From contig JBITNC010000001.1 of NCBI GenBank assembly GCA_050084985.1, positions 142,104,001 through 142,168,000 on the forward strand: a DNA stretch of 64,000 bases, written 5' to 3'. This DNA comes from Nageia nagi (Eukaryota > Pinophyta). Position 1 is the first letter of the stretch. The number at the start of each line of letters is the position of its first letter. The notes below the pieces were generated by a model. It did no database searches. It saw nothing but the letters and a program-made list of their open reading frames with translations, and had not been told where the DNA came from. Of this stretch, positions 48,821 through 60,229 are shown piece by piece. A program made the position numbers and the translations under genes.

Positions 48821-50953
48821 GAAAATTTGGCTATGGAGCTTCGAAGAAAGACTAAAGTAGCTAAAATCAGTATCAAAATAATGATTAAATTTTTTAATTT
48901 TTTTTACACAAAAAGCTATTTCATAATTTCTTTTTCTAATATATGGAAAAAAATGGCTAAGCTTGAATCGCCAAAAAAGTTAAAATGAAAAAAGTTAAAA
49001 ATCTTTCAACTTTCAATTTCAATTTTTTAACTTCTACATCTTCTTCATTCAAAAAGATATTCCAATCAAAATCATCCAATCCAATGTCCACACTAAAATG
49101 GCAAATATAAAATCCTTTCCCATTGAAAAATATATTATAACCACCAAAACTATACATATGATCATATTCATCTAATTATTCAATACTTTACAAATAATAA
49201 AATCAATAAATTATTAATTTTAATGAGAATCATTAAAATTCTAAATAATTTTATTTTCATCCTTGTTAATAAATAATTTATATGCTGAAAAAAGGTGTTG
49301 GGAAAAAGGAAATTTTGAATGATGTAATAGAAATACATTTACAAATATTGAAATTTAAAAAAAAAAAATTTCCATAAAACTAATTTCAATTCAACATAAA
49401 ATAATCCATTATAATTTTACAGTTTCTCATGCTAAGTTTATTTCATACCAACACAAAATTCAACCAACCATTTTGATCATATGTTTCTAAAAATTAGATG
49501 TTTCTAAAAAATTTTGATCCTACACCAAAGAGAAAATCAGATGTTTTTGAAATTTTTTGATCCTACACAAATAGAGCTTACTAAGGAGTGCATCACACAC
49601 ATCAATAAATGCTACACCATAAATCACTTTATACAAAAATTAAATCACTTTAGAGAGGAAGGTTTTAATTACATTCAAAATATAACTATTGAGAACTTTG
49701 ATATGTCCCTTGTGGCAACCAACCCATTGATAACATTAAGGATGTGGAGTTGTTTTGATTAATTTTTTCAACAATCTTTACGATAATCAAATTTCCATTT
49801 TTCATTATTCACATTCAAAAATAAATATTAAAACCATTTCAAGAAGAAAAGATTCAATATATCCATCTGAATTCTATACCCTAAATGATTATTACCTTTA
49901 TGTCTAGCAATTCACATATTATCTTAAGAACTAAGATTCATTCAAATTCCATGGAAATGAAAAGTTTCATAACTCATTATTTCTTTTATCATTTCTAATA
50001 CATAATAGTAATTTAGAATAACATTTATAATCATGAGCATCATAAATGTTGAAAAATTTAATCATTATCATCAATCTAGTTTTATTGTTATTCAATATTT
50101 TTCTTACACTCTATACAAATATAAATACTAAATACTTTTAAATCTTGTTAGAAATAAAATAATAGTAATTAACAATTCAAGAAAAGTATGTACATAATAA
50201 AAATTGATCATTGAATCTAATTACTTCAATAAATGGTAAACTATTTTGAACATTAAAATTATTGTTTTAAAAGTTCACCCATGTTAGAGGATTTAGGGAA
50301 GTAATGAGAATGCTCCATGGAAAATAAAGATTCAAATCTCTTTGCCCTATGTAATAAAACAAGTAAAAAATATTATAAAAAAAATGCTAATGGTAAAAAA
50401 CTCATTAACTTGAAAAATAAATAAACTTCATACATCAACTTTTTTTTTTATAGCTTATATCTTATTTAAAAAGATCATATCAAATATTTTTTTATTTATA
50501 ATATCCATGTTGTTTAAGCTCCTCCAACATAAACAATGTTGCTAAGTATTTTGCATAGTATTCAAGATAAGCATAGCCATAAATATGTAAAGATCAAAAT
50601 AGAAAACATTAATTTAATTATATGACCAAATTGATCATCTTTGAAGATATTTCTAAAGACTTCAGTATTAACCATCTTAATTTAATTTATATGGGATTTG
50701 TTTTATGTCATTGAAAAATTCAAAATTACATAGAACAAATGAACATGATTTTCAAATTATAAATTAAATTTGATTTATGGGATTTATATGAAATTAAATT
50801 AAATTATAAATTTTAATTGAATATGATTTTCAAATTTAATCATATGATTTTCAAATTATAAGTTAAATTTGATTTATGGAATTTGTTTTACGTATAATTA
50901 AGATCCCATAATTTTCCAATGAAGTACAATGAATTTTAATGATTTATTAAGAT
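48821..50953. other. AT-rich stretch; part related to the 52300 repeat
   Basis: 2.1 kb without genes. About 49370-49480 resembles 52300-52400 and 61920-62000 (CATAAAACTAATTTCA, CATGCTAAGTTTATTTCA, then ACCATTTTGATCA), so a small dispersed repeat is present. Short direct repeats of ATTATAAATTAAATTTGATT occur at 50755-50880. Confidence 0.5.
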
Positions 50954-50962
50954 TTATTTTAA

Positions 50963-52088
50963 GGAAAAATATCTAAAATACCCCTATAATTTTAAGTAAT
51001 ATAAAAAATAACCCTACATTTTTATAAATACCCAAAATACCCCTATCCCCTTGATCATTCCAATCTTAATGCTGACTCCTTCAAAATTGTCTCTCTCTGT
51101 AAAATCCAACTAAAAAATAATGGCCCAACTATGAAAGGCTAATGCCATGATCAATTTTAATCCCTTCTTTGATAGAATTAGAGACTCAATTCATAATTGT
51201 TTTATTGATGCTAGAGTGGAACAGGTGAGCAATGGCTGAGGATCTAAAACAAACGATGTGTGGGCTTTGGTATACATAGATGAATGGCACCTCAAAGACT
51301 TTAACATTGAAATCATTTCCAATAACTTAGGTTCTAAGTGATGCACCATATTCTTTTCTTGGCTCTAAGATTACTTCCCATTCCTTTGGCTCCCATTTTG
51401 ATTATCTTTTTGGTTTTCAAAGTATGAGAGCCATGCCATAAGAGAGTGGGCTTGTGAATACCTCTGATACATACATTGCCACTTCCAGCCCTCGTCAAAC
51501 ACCTCCACATCTATGGGATTCATTCTCAGATTGGGCATGGGAAAAAGAGATATCCCAAGGTGGCCATGTAAGCTTTTATATCCTTGAGGTTGCTATGTGG
51601 GGATGCATTCAACCATAGATTCTCCATGAGAGAAGGTGTTCTTTCCGATCAAGATTACAATGAAAATCAGTCATTCTTAGTTGGAATCCAATAAGGCTAT
51701 GAAGATATTAAAGAAGGTGGTTTGGATTCCATGAGTTTGATCAACTAAATTCACCATTCTGGAATCATTGGATGTTTACAACAACATTAAGGGGTCAATA
51801 CCATTAAGTTGAGCCGTCTATCGAAGCTCATATACTTGGACCTCATAGGAAGTATTCTAATGGAGTATTATCAGCTTCATACATTCGAGTATGGCATTGC
51901 ATGGGAATTATCTGGGTAGGCCAATACCAAAAGGACTTGATCTTTTGTAGTTGGGTCACTATTTTCATTGGTATTAAGATGGAGTTCGTTGATACGATCA
52001 TAGAGATAGGGGTATTTTGGATATTTATGAAAATGTAGGGGAAATTTTGATAATACCTCAAATTGTAGGGTACTTTAGATATTTTCGC
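50963..52088. mobile_element. Pack-MULE-like element, copy 1 (1126 bp)
   Basis: Terminal inverted repeats of about 85 bp: left 50963-51047 starting GGAAAAATATCTAAAATACC, right 52006-52088 (complement starts GCGAAAATATCTAAAGTACC). The 9 bp flanks are TTATTTTAA (50954-50962) and TTGTTTTAA (52089-52097); the second copy of the right end has a perfect TTATTTTAA. Nine-base duplications plus long inverted repeats are typical of Mutator-like elements. The interior is GC-richer and carries LRR-like coding pieces rather than transposase. Confidence 0.75.
51735..52000 (+). pseudogene. LRR-receptor-like fragment captured in the Pack-MULE
   Basis: Plus-strand reading near 51795-51860: IKLSRLSKLIYLDLIGSIL. 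After a frame change, LHGNYLGRPIPKGLDLL then LGHYFHWY (51895-51975). This resembles consecutive leucine-rich repeats (LxxLxxLDLxxN and N-x-L-x-x-x-I-P-K-x-L). The second copy (61400-61590) is slightly better (PIPFKLSHLSKLIHLDL; PIPKELDLLQLGHYFHWY). Source subfamily uncertain, with some resemblance to malectin-LRR kinases. Confidence 0.45.
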
Positions 52089-52097
52089 TTGTTTTAA

Positions 52098-53445
52098 TGA
52101 CATAAAATAGTAGTTTATACTTAGGAAGAATTTTCCAATGATATTTTTGGGACAACTGATTTAAGATTGCAAGACCTATTTTTAAATTTTCAAATATTTA
52201 AAAGTTTGAACTAAATATTTTGATGTTTAAAGATCATGTTTAGATCTAAACTATATGCCATTGATTATATTAAAGGTATGAAAGTTGAGAATGATTTTTT
52301 TTTTCATAAAACTAATTTCATTTTAACATCAAACGATCCATTGCAAATTTAAAATTACTCATGCTAAGTTTATTTCAGAACAACAAAAAATTATGTGTCA
52401 TCCCAAATTACACTTAATGTCTCAAGACATTGAACTTAAATAACATTCAAAAAAATATATACCATAACTAGTATAACACTTCTTAAGAAAGTGTCCCAAA
52501 TATTTGAAATGCCAGCTAGCTAATATCTCACATTATGCTTTTTCAAATATTTCTTTTTCAAATATTTCAAGTACCTATAAATATGAAAGCCTGTTACTCT
52601 AAATCCATTTTACCATAAAAAATACATCATTCAATAAGGAACCACCAACCATTTTGATCACAACAAATGAGCAAAATTTATCATGGATATGAAAAGAGTT
52701 TAAAACTTGCTTCTTAAGAATATGACTAACATTCTAACCTCTAAGCCAATCTTCATTAAGATTTTATAGGCTGGCTACTGGTGAGGGACTGCTATAAATC
52801 ATGCTGAACACAAAAAATTCACCCAAAATACAAATGAATCAATCACAACATAAATTGGAAAGAAAATAGTATTTTACATCCATCTCAAAACCAAGTTAAT
52901 GCTTTTCCCTAAGGACTGAAATATAAAAAATAATTTTTTTAACCAATTATATAAAAAGGATTATCCAATTAGAAAGTAAGACCTGAAACTTGAAAGCTAA
53001 GACCATGGTATTCAATAAAAAGTAATTACAGTTTAAGCAATGAATTTGAAAAACAAATCATTTAAACTCCACTTATTGTATCAAATTTCAGAGTGGCTAA
53101 CCACAAAGATAAAAAATAAGGAAAAGATCATTATTGCATGATAATAGCCCATAATTATATTAACAAATTTACAACTGTCTACTAGTACTACTAAAAGCAA
53201 TTTAAAATGAAGTCCCATAACATAGCAATCATTTTCTAAGTGGGTGATTGGGATGTAAACGGTAGATCAAGAACCCTTGGGAGCTAATAAATGCTGAATT
53301 ATCTATCAGTACAACAATTAAGGAAGACCACTGCTTGCCCTAAGTTTTAGCATGTGACATCCTAATGAATGGCCTCAAATTGGTATTTTTTTAACGTGAA
53401 GAAACCCACCAAACTATTGTATTCCAAGCTATTAGGAGGCAAAAC
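52098..53445. repeat. Non-coding flank, duplicated at 61713-63091
   Basis: AT-rich sequence with no gene. It matches 61713-63091 nearly base for base (mostly single changes and small indels; one 60 bp extra unit in the second copy), more divergent toward the end. Cut by the N gap after AGGCAAAAC. Confidence 0.8.
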
Positions 53446-53545
53446 NNNNNNNNNNNNNNNNNNNNNNNNNNNNNNNNNNNNNNNNNNNNNNNNNNNNNNN
53501 NNNNNNNNNNNNNNNNNNNNNNNNNNNNNNNNNNNNNNNNNNNNN
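53446..53545. other. Scaffold gap (100 N)
   Basis: Exactly 100 N. The left side ends within the duplicated flank; the right side starts inside a copia LTR. The first roughly 1.0 kb of the 5' LTR, and anything to its left, are missing. Confidence 0.98.
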
Positions 53546-53739
53546 AAACAACTCTGTTTGAGAAATGAAAGTGTTCGTCAGTTACAAACAAGGATTCTGT
53601 TGATAACGTATAATGGTAGGAACAGTTTCCTGGAGTGTTATTGATGCGTAACGGTTAAGTACAGGAATAATGTGAAAAACGGATGTAAGAAAAGGAGCAG
53701 AGAGCTGCAGTGTGAACAGTGTGGACATGGCAAGAAGTA

Positions 53740-53888
53740 ATGAGTGCACAACTCGAGGAGAGAAGTAGCTGTGATTGCACAGCTGGAGGACAATGCAAGT
53801 TATGATTGCACAGCTCGAGGAGACAGGGAGTAATGAGTACACAGCTCGAGGAGAGTGTAGTAGCTGAGAGTTTACAGCTAAAGGAATA
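53740..53888 (+). repeat. Degenerate tandem repeat with CAGCTCGAGGAG core in LTR
   Basis: Five imperfect units around GCACAACTCGAGGAG, GCACAGCTGGAGGAC, GCACAGCTCGAGGAG, ACACAGCTCGAGGAG and TTACAGCTAAAGGAA, about 30-45 bp apart. The same array is in the 3' LTR at about 59746-59895. Confidence 0.75.
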
Positions 53889-54223
53889 AGTGAAGCAAGT
53901 AGTGGGACATGCAGATATAAGAGTTGGTTTCTAGGTGTAAAAAGTGTGGGATGAAAAGGGTGAATTGAGGCAAAGTGTGTGTGGAGTATGTGATGAGAAG
54001 AGAAGGGAGTGAAGTGTGTGCGAAGTGTGTGCAGAGTGTGTGAAAAGAAGTGCGAAAAGTAAAGCATGAAAATGCAGGTAATCGCACGAATGTGGTGAGC
54101 AGAGAAGTGAGTGAAAGCAAGTGCTGTGTGTTAAAGTGAAATATCCGAAGTGTATGAAGTGAGCATTAGAGCTAGACCATTGAGGGTCTTCTAGAACAGA
54201 ATCTTTTCTCCATTTGAATGTTC

Positions 54224-54475
54224 TATCAAGTTGGTGCTTGATAGCTGGAGTTGGTGCTCCAAGCAGTTGGTGCTGCTAATTCTAAAGTGGTAGTTGGTGC
54301 TACCCTTCACAGTTGGTGCTGTGGATTTGAGAGCTGGAGTGGATTTGAGAGCTGGAGTTGGTGCTCCAAGCAGTAGGTGCTGCTATTCTCAAAGTGGTAG
54401 TTGGTGCTACCCTTCACAGTTGGTGCTGTGAATCTGTAAGCTTTCTTTAATGGCTGGATTTGGATTGGTGTCCAA
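54224..54475 (+). repeat. Array of ten hairpins with a constant TTGGTG hexaloop (5' LTR)
   Basis: Ten short inverted repeats, each with loop TTGGTG (TAGGTG once). Stems: TATCAAG/CTTGATA (54224), TGGAG/CTCCA (54246), AGCAG/CTGCT (54262), GGTAG/CTACC (54289), CACAG/CTGTG (54308), TGGAG/CTCCA (54353), AGCAG/CTGCT (54369), GGTAG/CTACC (54396), TTCACAG/CTGTGAA (54413), TTGGA/TCCAA (54460). Stems differ but always pair; the loop does not change. Units 2-5 and 6-9 are one duplicated block. The array lies about 185-440 bp before the LTR end, probably in the R-U5 leader of the transcript. Function unknown. Confidence 0.85.
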
Positions 54476-54660
54476 GCAGTCATTTTCGGGGATGTAGCCA
54501 AACTGGTGAACCTCGTTACATCTGGTGTTGTGTGATGTACTGGTGTGCTTGCTCATTTTCTCTAGCTTTTAATTTGTCATTATTAAAGAAGATTGGATAG
54601 TGATAATTTTTATATACACTGATTCACCCCCCCCCTCTCAGTGTCACTCGAAGAACAACA

Positions 54661-54675
54661 ATTGGTATCAGAGAC
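54661..54675 (+). other. Primer-binding site (initiator tRNA-Met) of young copia
   Basis: ATTGGTATCAGAGAC directly after the LTR end. TGGTATCAGAG matches the 3' end complement of initiator tRNA-Met, the common plant copia primer. Confidence 0.92.
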
Positions 54676-54724
54676 AGGTTCCTAAGTAAGCTATAACAGC
54701 TAAGGAGATCCGGACAGTGACACT

Positions 54725-55042
54725 ATGGCAAGCGGAGAAGGTTTCTCATCTAACAAGGCACCACTCTTTGATGGAACCAATTATGGGTTCTGGAAAATTC
54801 GGATGAAGACTTATCTCAGTGCATTGGGTTTTGGTACTTGGGATGCCGTTAAAAGGGGTTACACTCCTCCTCCTACTGGTCCATCAGATGAAGCAGAAAG
54901 AAAGGCATTTGAATATGATGCCAAAGCACGAAACGCTCTAATGTGTGGTCTTGTGGACAGCGAACTGGTAAAAGTTATGGCATGCAAGTACTACTGTAGA
55001 AAACCTAAAAATAGAAGTCGAAGAATCCAAGAGGATAAATGA
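54725..55042 (+). pseudogene. Truncated gag N-terminus of young copia
   Basis: 105 codons starting MASGEGFSSNKAPLFDGTNY (the usual copia gag opening F-x-G-x-N-Y-x-x-W), continuing LSALGFGTWDAV and [15 protein letters not shown]. The UBN2 core that should follow is missing. Near 54975 the frame falls into sequence belonging to the later coiled-coil part of gag, which is open in the next frame (from 54972). This points to a frame-breaking deletion of the capsid core. Confidence 0.85.
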
Positions 55043-55046
55043 GAGT

Positions 55047-58000
55047 TTGGAGGAACAGCTTCTCGAGAAAGTTAAGAATTGTAGTAAGCTCGAAGAAGAA
55101 ATAACTGGGCTACGTGTACAACTGGAGGAAGTAACCAAGAAAATCAGTTCCTTTGAATATCTAGAAGGAAGGTCGACCAAACTTAGCGAAATCATCAACA
55201 GTCAAAGAATGTTTTCGGATAAATCTGGTCTGGGATATGAACAAGGACAATCTTCCAGTAACATAAAAGAGGAAAACACAAAAGAAGCCAAGAAAAGGGA
55301 AGGTAGCCCAGAACTGAAGAATGATGGCTTCACTCAAGTACAGTCCAGAAGAAGACCCTATGCAGGACAAAGAAGAACTCATCAACGTAATAGTTATATC
55401 CATTCCTTCAATGGATACTGTTTCAAATGCAATGCATATGGGCACAAAATTTCTGAATGTAAATATAATATTAAACCAAGGACCTTTGTTACTAGGAATG
55501 CATTCGGTCCATTAATGGAGTATCCTGTTGAGTGTTACAACTGTCGCAAATATGGACACATTGCCAGATTCTGCAAAGTTGACTATGGCATGAGGTTCTT
55601 CTCACGAAGACAATTTCCTTTCGTAAGACAGAATAAACAAGTTCAGCGCGGTCTTCCACAGAAAGAAGAAAAGTGTAATAAGAAACAAGGAGCTGAAACA
55701 AAAGTAAAACATATCTGTGATTCATGCCAAAAGGGAAAACAAACACGGACAAAGTTCAAAGTAAAAGAGTATCACACAAGAAAACCATTGGAGATTGTTC
55801 ACACTGACTTATGTGGACCAATGAGAACACAAAGCTTCAATGGAGATAAGTATTTTATTCTATTCATTGATGATTATTCAAGAATGACTTGGGTGCAATT
55901 CTTGAAACATAAATCTGAAGCTTTTGAAATGTTCAAAGCATTTAAAAACCAAGTAGAAAATCAAATGGAAAGGAAAATTAAGTGTCTTCGCTCAGACAGG
56001 GGAGGTGAGTTCACCTCTGATGAGTTTAATGAGTTTTGCATACGACATGGAATAAAAAGGCAATTCTCTGCAGCCAGAACTCCACAACAAAATGGAGTAG
56101 TTGAAAGGAAAAATAGAACTGTACAAGAAATGGCTCGAACCATGTTGATAGAAAGCAAGGTCGCTGATAAGTTTTGGAAAGAAGCAGTGCATACTGCAGT
56201 ACATATTCAAAATAGATGTATGATGCGACCACATGAGGACAGAACACCATATGAATTATGGTTTGGAAGAAGAGCTACAGTAAAGCATTTCAGGATCTTT
56301 GGCAGTAAATGCTACATCAAAAGAACAGAAGAAAACTTAGGAAAGTTTGAGGACAGATCAGACGAAGGTATCTTTCTTGGCTATTCTTCGAAGAGCAAAG
56401 CGTACAGGTGCTACAATAAAAGGACAAAAACAATTGTTGATAGTGCTGATGTTCGTGTTGATGAGCAAAGAAATCTTCCTAAGAGAAATGATGATGAAAA
56501 TCTTCCTGATTATCAAGATCCAATTGAAGAAGATAAGCAGAAGAAAAACAAATCTAAGCCTGCCGTACAACAATTACAAGGAAAGAAACCAGAAGACTCA
56601 AATCCGCCAAGTAACCCAGATAATGATTCAGAGAATGAGGCGGAAGAAGATGAACATTCAAAAACTCCACCAAAAAGATGGCACAAGGATCATCCACAAG
56701 AACAAATTATCGGTGAGTTTCAGACAGGCATTCAAACTCGCAGAGGGGTCTCACACACCTACTCTCTCCTGTCCAGCATAGAGCCCAAGAATGTCTCAGA
56801 AGCCAGCCAAGATGAAAGCTGGATGAGAGCAATGGAGGAAGAACTCACTCAGATTGAAAAGAATGAAACATGGGAACTCGTTCCCAGACCAGCCAACAAG
56901 AATGTGATTGGCACAAAGTGGGTCTTTCGTAATAAGATAAATGAAGAAGGGAAAGTGGTTCGAAATAAAGCTAGACTTGTTTGCAAGGGATATGCTCAAG
57001 TTGAAGGGATTGATTTTGAAGAAACCTTTGCACCAGTGGCCAGATTAGAAGCCATTCGCATGTTTTTAGCCTTTGCAGTGTATAAAAACTTTACAGTGTA
57101 TCAAATGGATGTAAAATCAGCCTTTCTAAATGGCAAAATTGAAGAAGAAGTCTATGTTGAACAGCCAGATGGTTTCCAATTGGGAGAGAATCCTAATCTG
57201 GTATGCAAGCTAAAGAAGGCTCTGTATGGTTTGAAACAGGCACCCCGAGCATGGTACTCCAGACTTGATGCATACCTTCAGCAGCAGGGCTTTAGAAAAG
57301 GAAGGGTAGACAGCAATTTATACATTAAATCAGATAAAGGAAATCAGCTAATAGTTGTTGTCTATGTGGATGATATAATTTTTGGAGGAAGCAAGAATGA
57401 GCTGTGTAAAAATCTTGCTGACAACATGCAAACAGAATTTGAAATGTCCATGATAGGTGAGCTTGCATTCTTTCTTGGCCTGCAAATCAATCAGTTGAAG
57501 AATGGCATGTTCATTTCTCAAACCAAATATGTTAAGGAGATGCTGAAGAAGTTCACTATGGAAGACTGTAAGCCTGTGAGCACTCCTATGACAACAGGCT
57601 GCAAATTAAGCAAGAATGACAAAGCACCAACAGTAGATCAAACACAGTACAGGTCTATGATAGGAAGTTTGTTATATTTGACAGCTACTAGACCAGACAT
57701 TCTTCAAGCTGTATGTATGGTTGCTCGATTTCAAGAAAATCCCAAAGAGACCCATGTTACTGCAGTAAAGAGAATTTTCAGATACCTCAAAGGAACAGTA
57801 GAATATGGCTTATGGTATCCCAGAGGAAAGAACTTTACACTTACTGCTTTTTCAGATGCAGACTGGGCAGGATGCGTGGATGATAGGAAGAGCACCAGCG
57901 GAGGAGCATTTTATTTGGGTAATAATCTTGTCAGCTGGCACAGTAAAAAGCAAGACTCTGTATCCCTATCTACAGCAGAAGCAGAGTATATAGCAGCTAC

Positions 58001-58316
58001 TTCTTGCTGCACACAGCTTCTATGGATGAAGCAGATGCTCAACGATTTTGGTATACAGATTAATGAGCCCATAATAATTCGGTGTGATAACAAAAGTGCA
58101 ATCAATATTTCCAAAAATCCCGTTATGCACTCACGCACAAAGCATATTGCAATCAGATATCACTTTCTCAAAGAAAAAGTGGCGCAAGGAGAAGTGCAGC
58201 TAGATTTTATCCCAACCACAGAGCAAGTAGCCGACATTTTTACAAAGCCCTTGTCCAATGACGTCTTCGAATATCTTCGAACCAAGCTAGGAGTTGCTGT
58301 CTTGCCCAAGTATTAG
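55047..58316 (+). CDS. Copia polyprotein (zinc knuckles, integrase, RT, RNase H), protease missing
   Basis: Open for 1089 codons counted from a TTG; the frame is open back to 54972 and no good ATG is near its start, so it probably depended on gag upstream. Residues 1-60: coiled coil and the gag tail ending KSGLGYE. Zinc knuckles at 125-138 ([14 protein letters not shown]) and 163-176 ([14 protein letters not shown]). From about 220 it jumps directly to [13 protein letters not shown], the end of the pre-integrase domain, so the protease and about 200 or more residues are absent. Integrase: D254, D317 and E353 (D-x35-E spacing), with [14 protein letters not shown] about 605-850 with YVDD at 773-776. 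RNase H about 935-1070 with DADWAGC, TAEAEY and CDNKSAI. The catalytic residues of IN, RT and RH are all present. Confidence 0.95.
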   Translation: MEEQLLEKVKNCSKLEEEITGLRVQLEEVTKKISSFEYLEGRSTKLSEIINSQRMFSDKSGLGYEQGQSSSNIKEENTKEAKKREGSPELKNDGFTQVQSRRRPYAGQRRTHQRNSYIHSFNGYCFKCNAYGHKISECKYNIKPRTFVTRNAFGPLMEYPVECYNCRKYGHIARFCKVDYGMRFFSRRQFPFVRQNKQVQRGLPQKEEKCNKKQGAETKVKHICDSCQKGKQTRTKFKVKEYHTRKPLEIVHTDLCGPMRTQSFNGDKYFILFIDDYSRMTWVQFLKHKSEAFEMFKAFKNQVENQMERKIKCLRSDRGGEFTSDEFNEFCIRHGIKRQFSAARTPQQNGVVERKNRTVQEMARTMLIESKVADKFWKEAVHTAVHIQNRCMMRPHEDRTPYELWFGRRATVKHFRIFGSKCYIKRTEENLGKFEDRSDEGIFLGYSSKSKAYRCYNKRTKTIVDSADVRVDEQRNLPKRNDDENLPDYQDPIEEDKQKKNKSKPAVQQLQGKKPEDSNPPSNPDNDSENEAEEDEHSKTPPKRWHKDHPQEQIIGEFQTGIQTRRGVSHTYSLLSSIEPKNVSEASQDESWMRAMEEELTQIEKNETWELVPRPANKNVIGTKWVFRNKINEEGKVVRNKARLVCKGYAQVEGIDFEETFAPVARLEAIRMFLAFAVYKNFTVYQMDVKSAFLNGKIEEEVYVEQPDGFQLGENPNLVCKLKKALYGLKQAPRAWYSRLDAYLQQQGFRKGRVDSNLYIKSDKGNQLIVVVYVDDIIFGGSKNELCKNLADNMQTEFEMSMIGELAFFLGLQINQLKNGMFISQTKYVKEMLKKFTMEDCKPVSTPMTTGCKLSKNDKAPTVDQTQYRSMIGSLLYLTATRPDILQAVCMVARFQENPKETHVTAVKRIFRYLKGTVEYGLWYPRGKNFTLTAFSDADWAGCVDDRKSTSGGAFYLGNNLVSWHSKKQDSVSLSTAEAEYIAATSCCTQLLWMKQMLNDFGIQINEPIIIRCDNKSAINISKNPVMHSRTKHIAIRYHFLKEKVAQGEVQLDFIPTTEQVADIFTKPLSNDVFEYLRTKLGVAVLPKY

Positions 58317-58535
58317 CTAGCTCTGAACGTCGCCTTCTCAGGGGGAGTACTTATTTTTTTTCTTTCTTTTCTATATCCAATGTTCACTCCTAATTTCCTG
58401 AGAATGTAGTGTATGGACTCAGGGGGAGTCTGTAAATGCCCTTTGTTATTGTTGACAAAGGGGGAGAAGTGTCCTGAATTTTGTATCTGATCAAGTGGTG
58501 TTAATGGTGTTGCCAACAATTCCAAAGGGGGAGAT
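58317..58535 (+). other. 3' untranslated region with repeated purine tracts of young copia
   Basis: Four G-rich purine runs follow the stop: CAGGGGGAG at about 58338, CAGGGGGAG at about 58420, AAAGGGGGAGAAG at about 58457, and AAAGGGGGAGA at about 58524, just before the LTR start TGTTGAG. The last is the polypurine tract; the upstream ones may be auxiliary tracts. Confidence 0.85.
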
Positions 58536-58589
58536 TGTTGAGTATGTGTGATTGAGAAGTGTGATTGTAATTGTTGTCAACAAGATATT

Positions 58590-59530
58590 GATCGGGTTCC
58601 GGAGGATTAACTAAGTTCCGGAAGTGAAGCGAGACTGTTTGATCGGGTTCCGGAGGTCTAACTGTGTTCCGAAAGAGAAGTGTGATTGGTTGACCGAGTT
58701 CCGGAAGAAATGACGTCAGCGATTTCGAGCTTTCACTCAAAACCGGAGTCCAGAAGTGATGAGGTCAGCAAGGAGCGATCAAAGAGCCGGAGCCAAGAGA
58801 GTAAAACATTCCGGAAGCAAAAGATGACGTCACCAGGAGAACGATGCTCACATTTGTGAATACAACCGGCGTCCGGAAGAAATGAGGTCAGCAAAGAGTG
58901 ATAAAAGAGTCCGGAGGTAAAAGTCCGGAAATGATGACATCATAAGGAAAGAGTTATACTCTGTTTCCGGAGTCCGGAAGTGATGACATCATGGTGCAAG
59001 TGTTCAAAGGTCCGGAGATAAAGGTCCGGAGATAAAGGTCCGGAGACAAAAGTCCGGAGGTCAAGATCCGGAGATAAACGTCCGGAGATAAAAATCCGGA
59101 GATACACGTCTGAAGATAAAAGTCCGGAAATGATGACATCATAAGGAAAGAGTTATACTCTGTTTCCGGAGTCCGGAAGTGATGACATCATGGTGCAAGT
59201 GTTCAAAGGTCCGGAGATAAAGGTCCGGAGATAAAGGTCCGGAGACAAAAGTCCGGAGGTCAAGATCCGGAGATAAACGTCCGAAGATAAAAATCCGGAG
59301 ATACACGTCTGAAGATAAAAGTCCAGAAATGATGACGTCATGCGAAAAGCGTTATACTCTATTTCCGGAGTCCGGAGGATGATGACATCACGATGTATAC
59401 AGAAAACATCCGGTAAGCTAGGAAAGAGTCCGGAATAATCAGAAATACCATTATGAAGGAGAGAAGAGTCCGGAATCGTAAGAAATACCATAATGAAGAA
59501 TAAAAGAGTCCGGAATTAGCTGAAATCCAT
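58590..59530 (+). promoter_or_regulatory. Dense TCCGGA and TGACRTCA array in U3 of young copia
   Basis: About thirty copies of the palindrome TCCGGA, usually as GTCCGGAGATAAA or GTTCCGGA. Eight bZIP-type octamers: TGACGTCA at 58711, 58825 and 59333; TGACATCA at 58935, 58984, 59134, 59183 and 59383. Inside is a 199 bp unit present twice (58922-59120, 59121-59319) and a partial third. TGACGTCA is the known palindromic site of plant TGA/CRE-type bZIP factors. A binding role here is inference. Confidence 0.7.
58922..59319 (+). repeat. Two tandem 199 bp units in the LTR
   Basis: Units start AGTCCGGAAATGATGACATC at 58922 and 59121; a diverged third start is at 59320. They differ at very few positions (for example CGTCCGGAG versus CGTCCGAAG), so the duplication is recent. 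Confidence 0.9.
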
Positions 59531-60229
59531 GGAGAAAGAAGTATACCTGTCTAAACAACTCTGTTTGAGAAATGAAAGTGTTCGTCAGTTACAAACAAGG
59601 ATTCTGTTGATAACGTATAATGGTAGGAACAGTTTCCTGGAGTGTTATTGATGCGTAACGGTTAAGTACAGGAATAATGTGAAAAACGGATGTAAGAAAA
59701 GGAGCAGAGAGCTGCAGTGTGAACAGTGTGGACATGGCAAGAAGTAATGAGTGCACAACTCGAGGAGAGAAGTAGCTGTGATTGCACAGCTGGAGGACAA
59801 TGCAAGTTATGATTGCACAGCTCGAGGAGACAGGGAGTAATGAGTACACAGCTCGAGGAGAGTGTAGTAGCTGAGAGTTTACAGCTAAAGGAATAAGTGA
59901 AGCAAGTAGTGGGACATGCAGATATAAGAGTTGGTTTCTAGGTGTAAAAAGTGTGGGATGAAAAGGGTGAATTGAGGCAAAGTGTGTGTGGAGTATGTGA
60001 TGAGAAGAGAAGGGAGTGAAGTGTGTGCGAAGTGTGTGCAGAGTGTGTGAAAAGAAGTGCGAAAAGTAAAGCATGAAAATGCAGGTAATCGCACGAATGT
60101 GGTGAGCAGAGAAGTGAGTGAAAGCAAGTGCTGTGTGTAAAGTGAAATATCCGAAGTGTATGAAGTGAGCATTAGAGCTAGACCATTGAGGGTCTTCTAG
60201 AACAGAATCTTTTCTCCATTTGAATGTTC

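Larger units (their letters stand above)
53546..54660 (+). repeat. 5' LTR of young copia (3' 1115 bp only)
   Basis: Identical to 59553-60666 except for one extra T at about 54132. The gap removes its first roughly 1.0 kb. It contains the CTCGAG repeats (53740-53888) and the constant-loop hairpin array (54224-54475). Ends GAAGAACAACA. Confidence 0.95.

Noticed and set aside
53582-54067. 161-codon minus-strand ORF repeated exactly at 59589-60074
   Set aside because: It recurs only because both copies lie in the identical LTRs. It is low complexity (His/Leu/Ser/Thr from GTG-rich repeats) and antisense to the element.
54476-54545. Further TGGTG words after the hairpin array
   Set aside because: CTGGTGAACC, CTGGTGTTG and CTGGTGTGC lack pairing flanks, so they were not counted as hairpins.
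54725-55042. Treating the copia gag piece as a complete small gene
   Set aside because: The sequence stops inside a known gag domain and resumes in another frame, so it is a deletion product.
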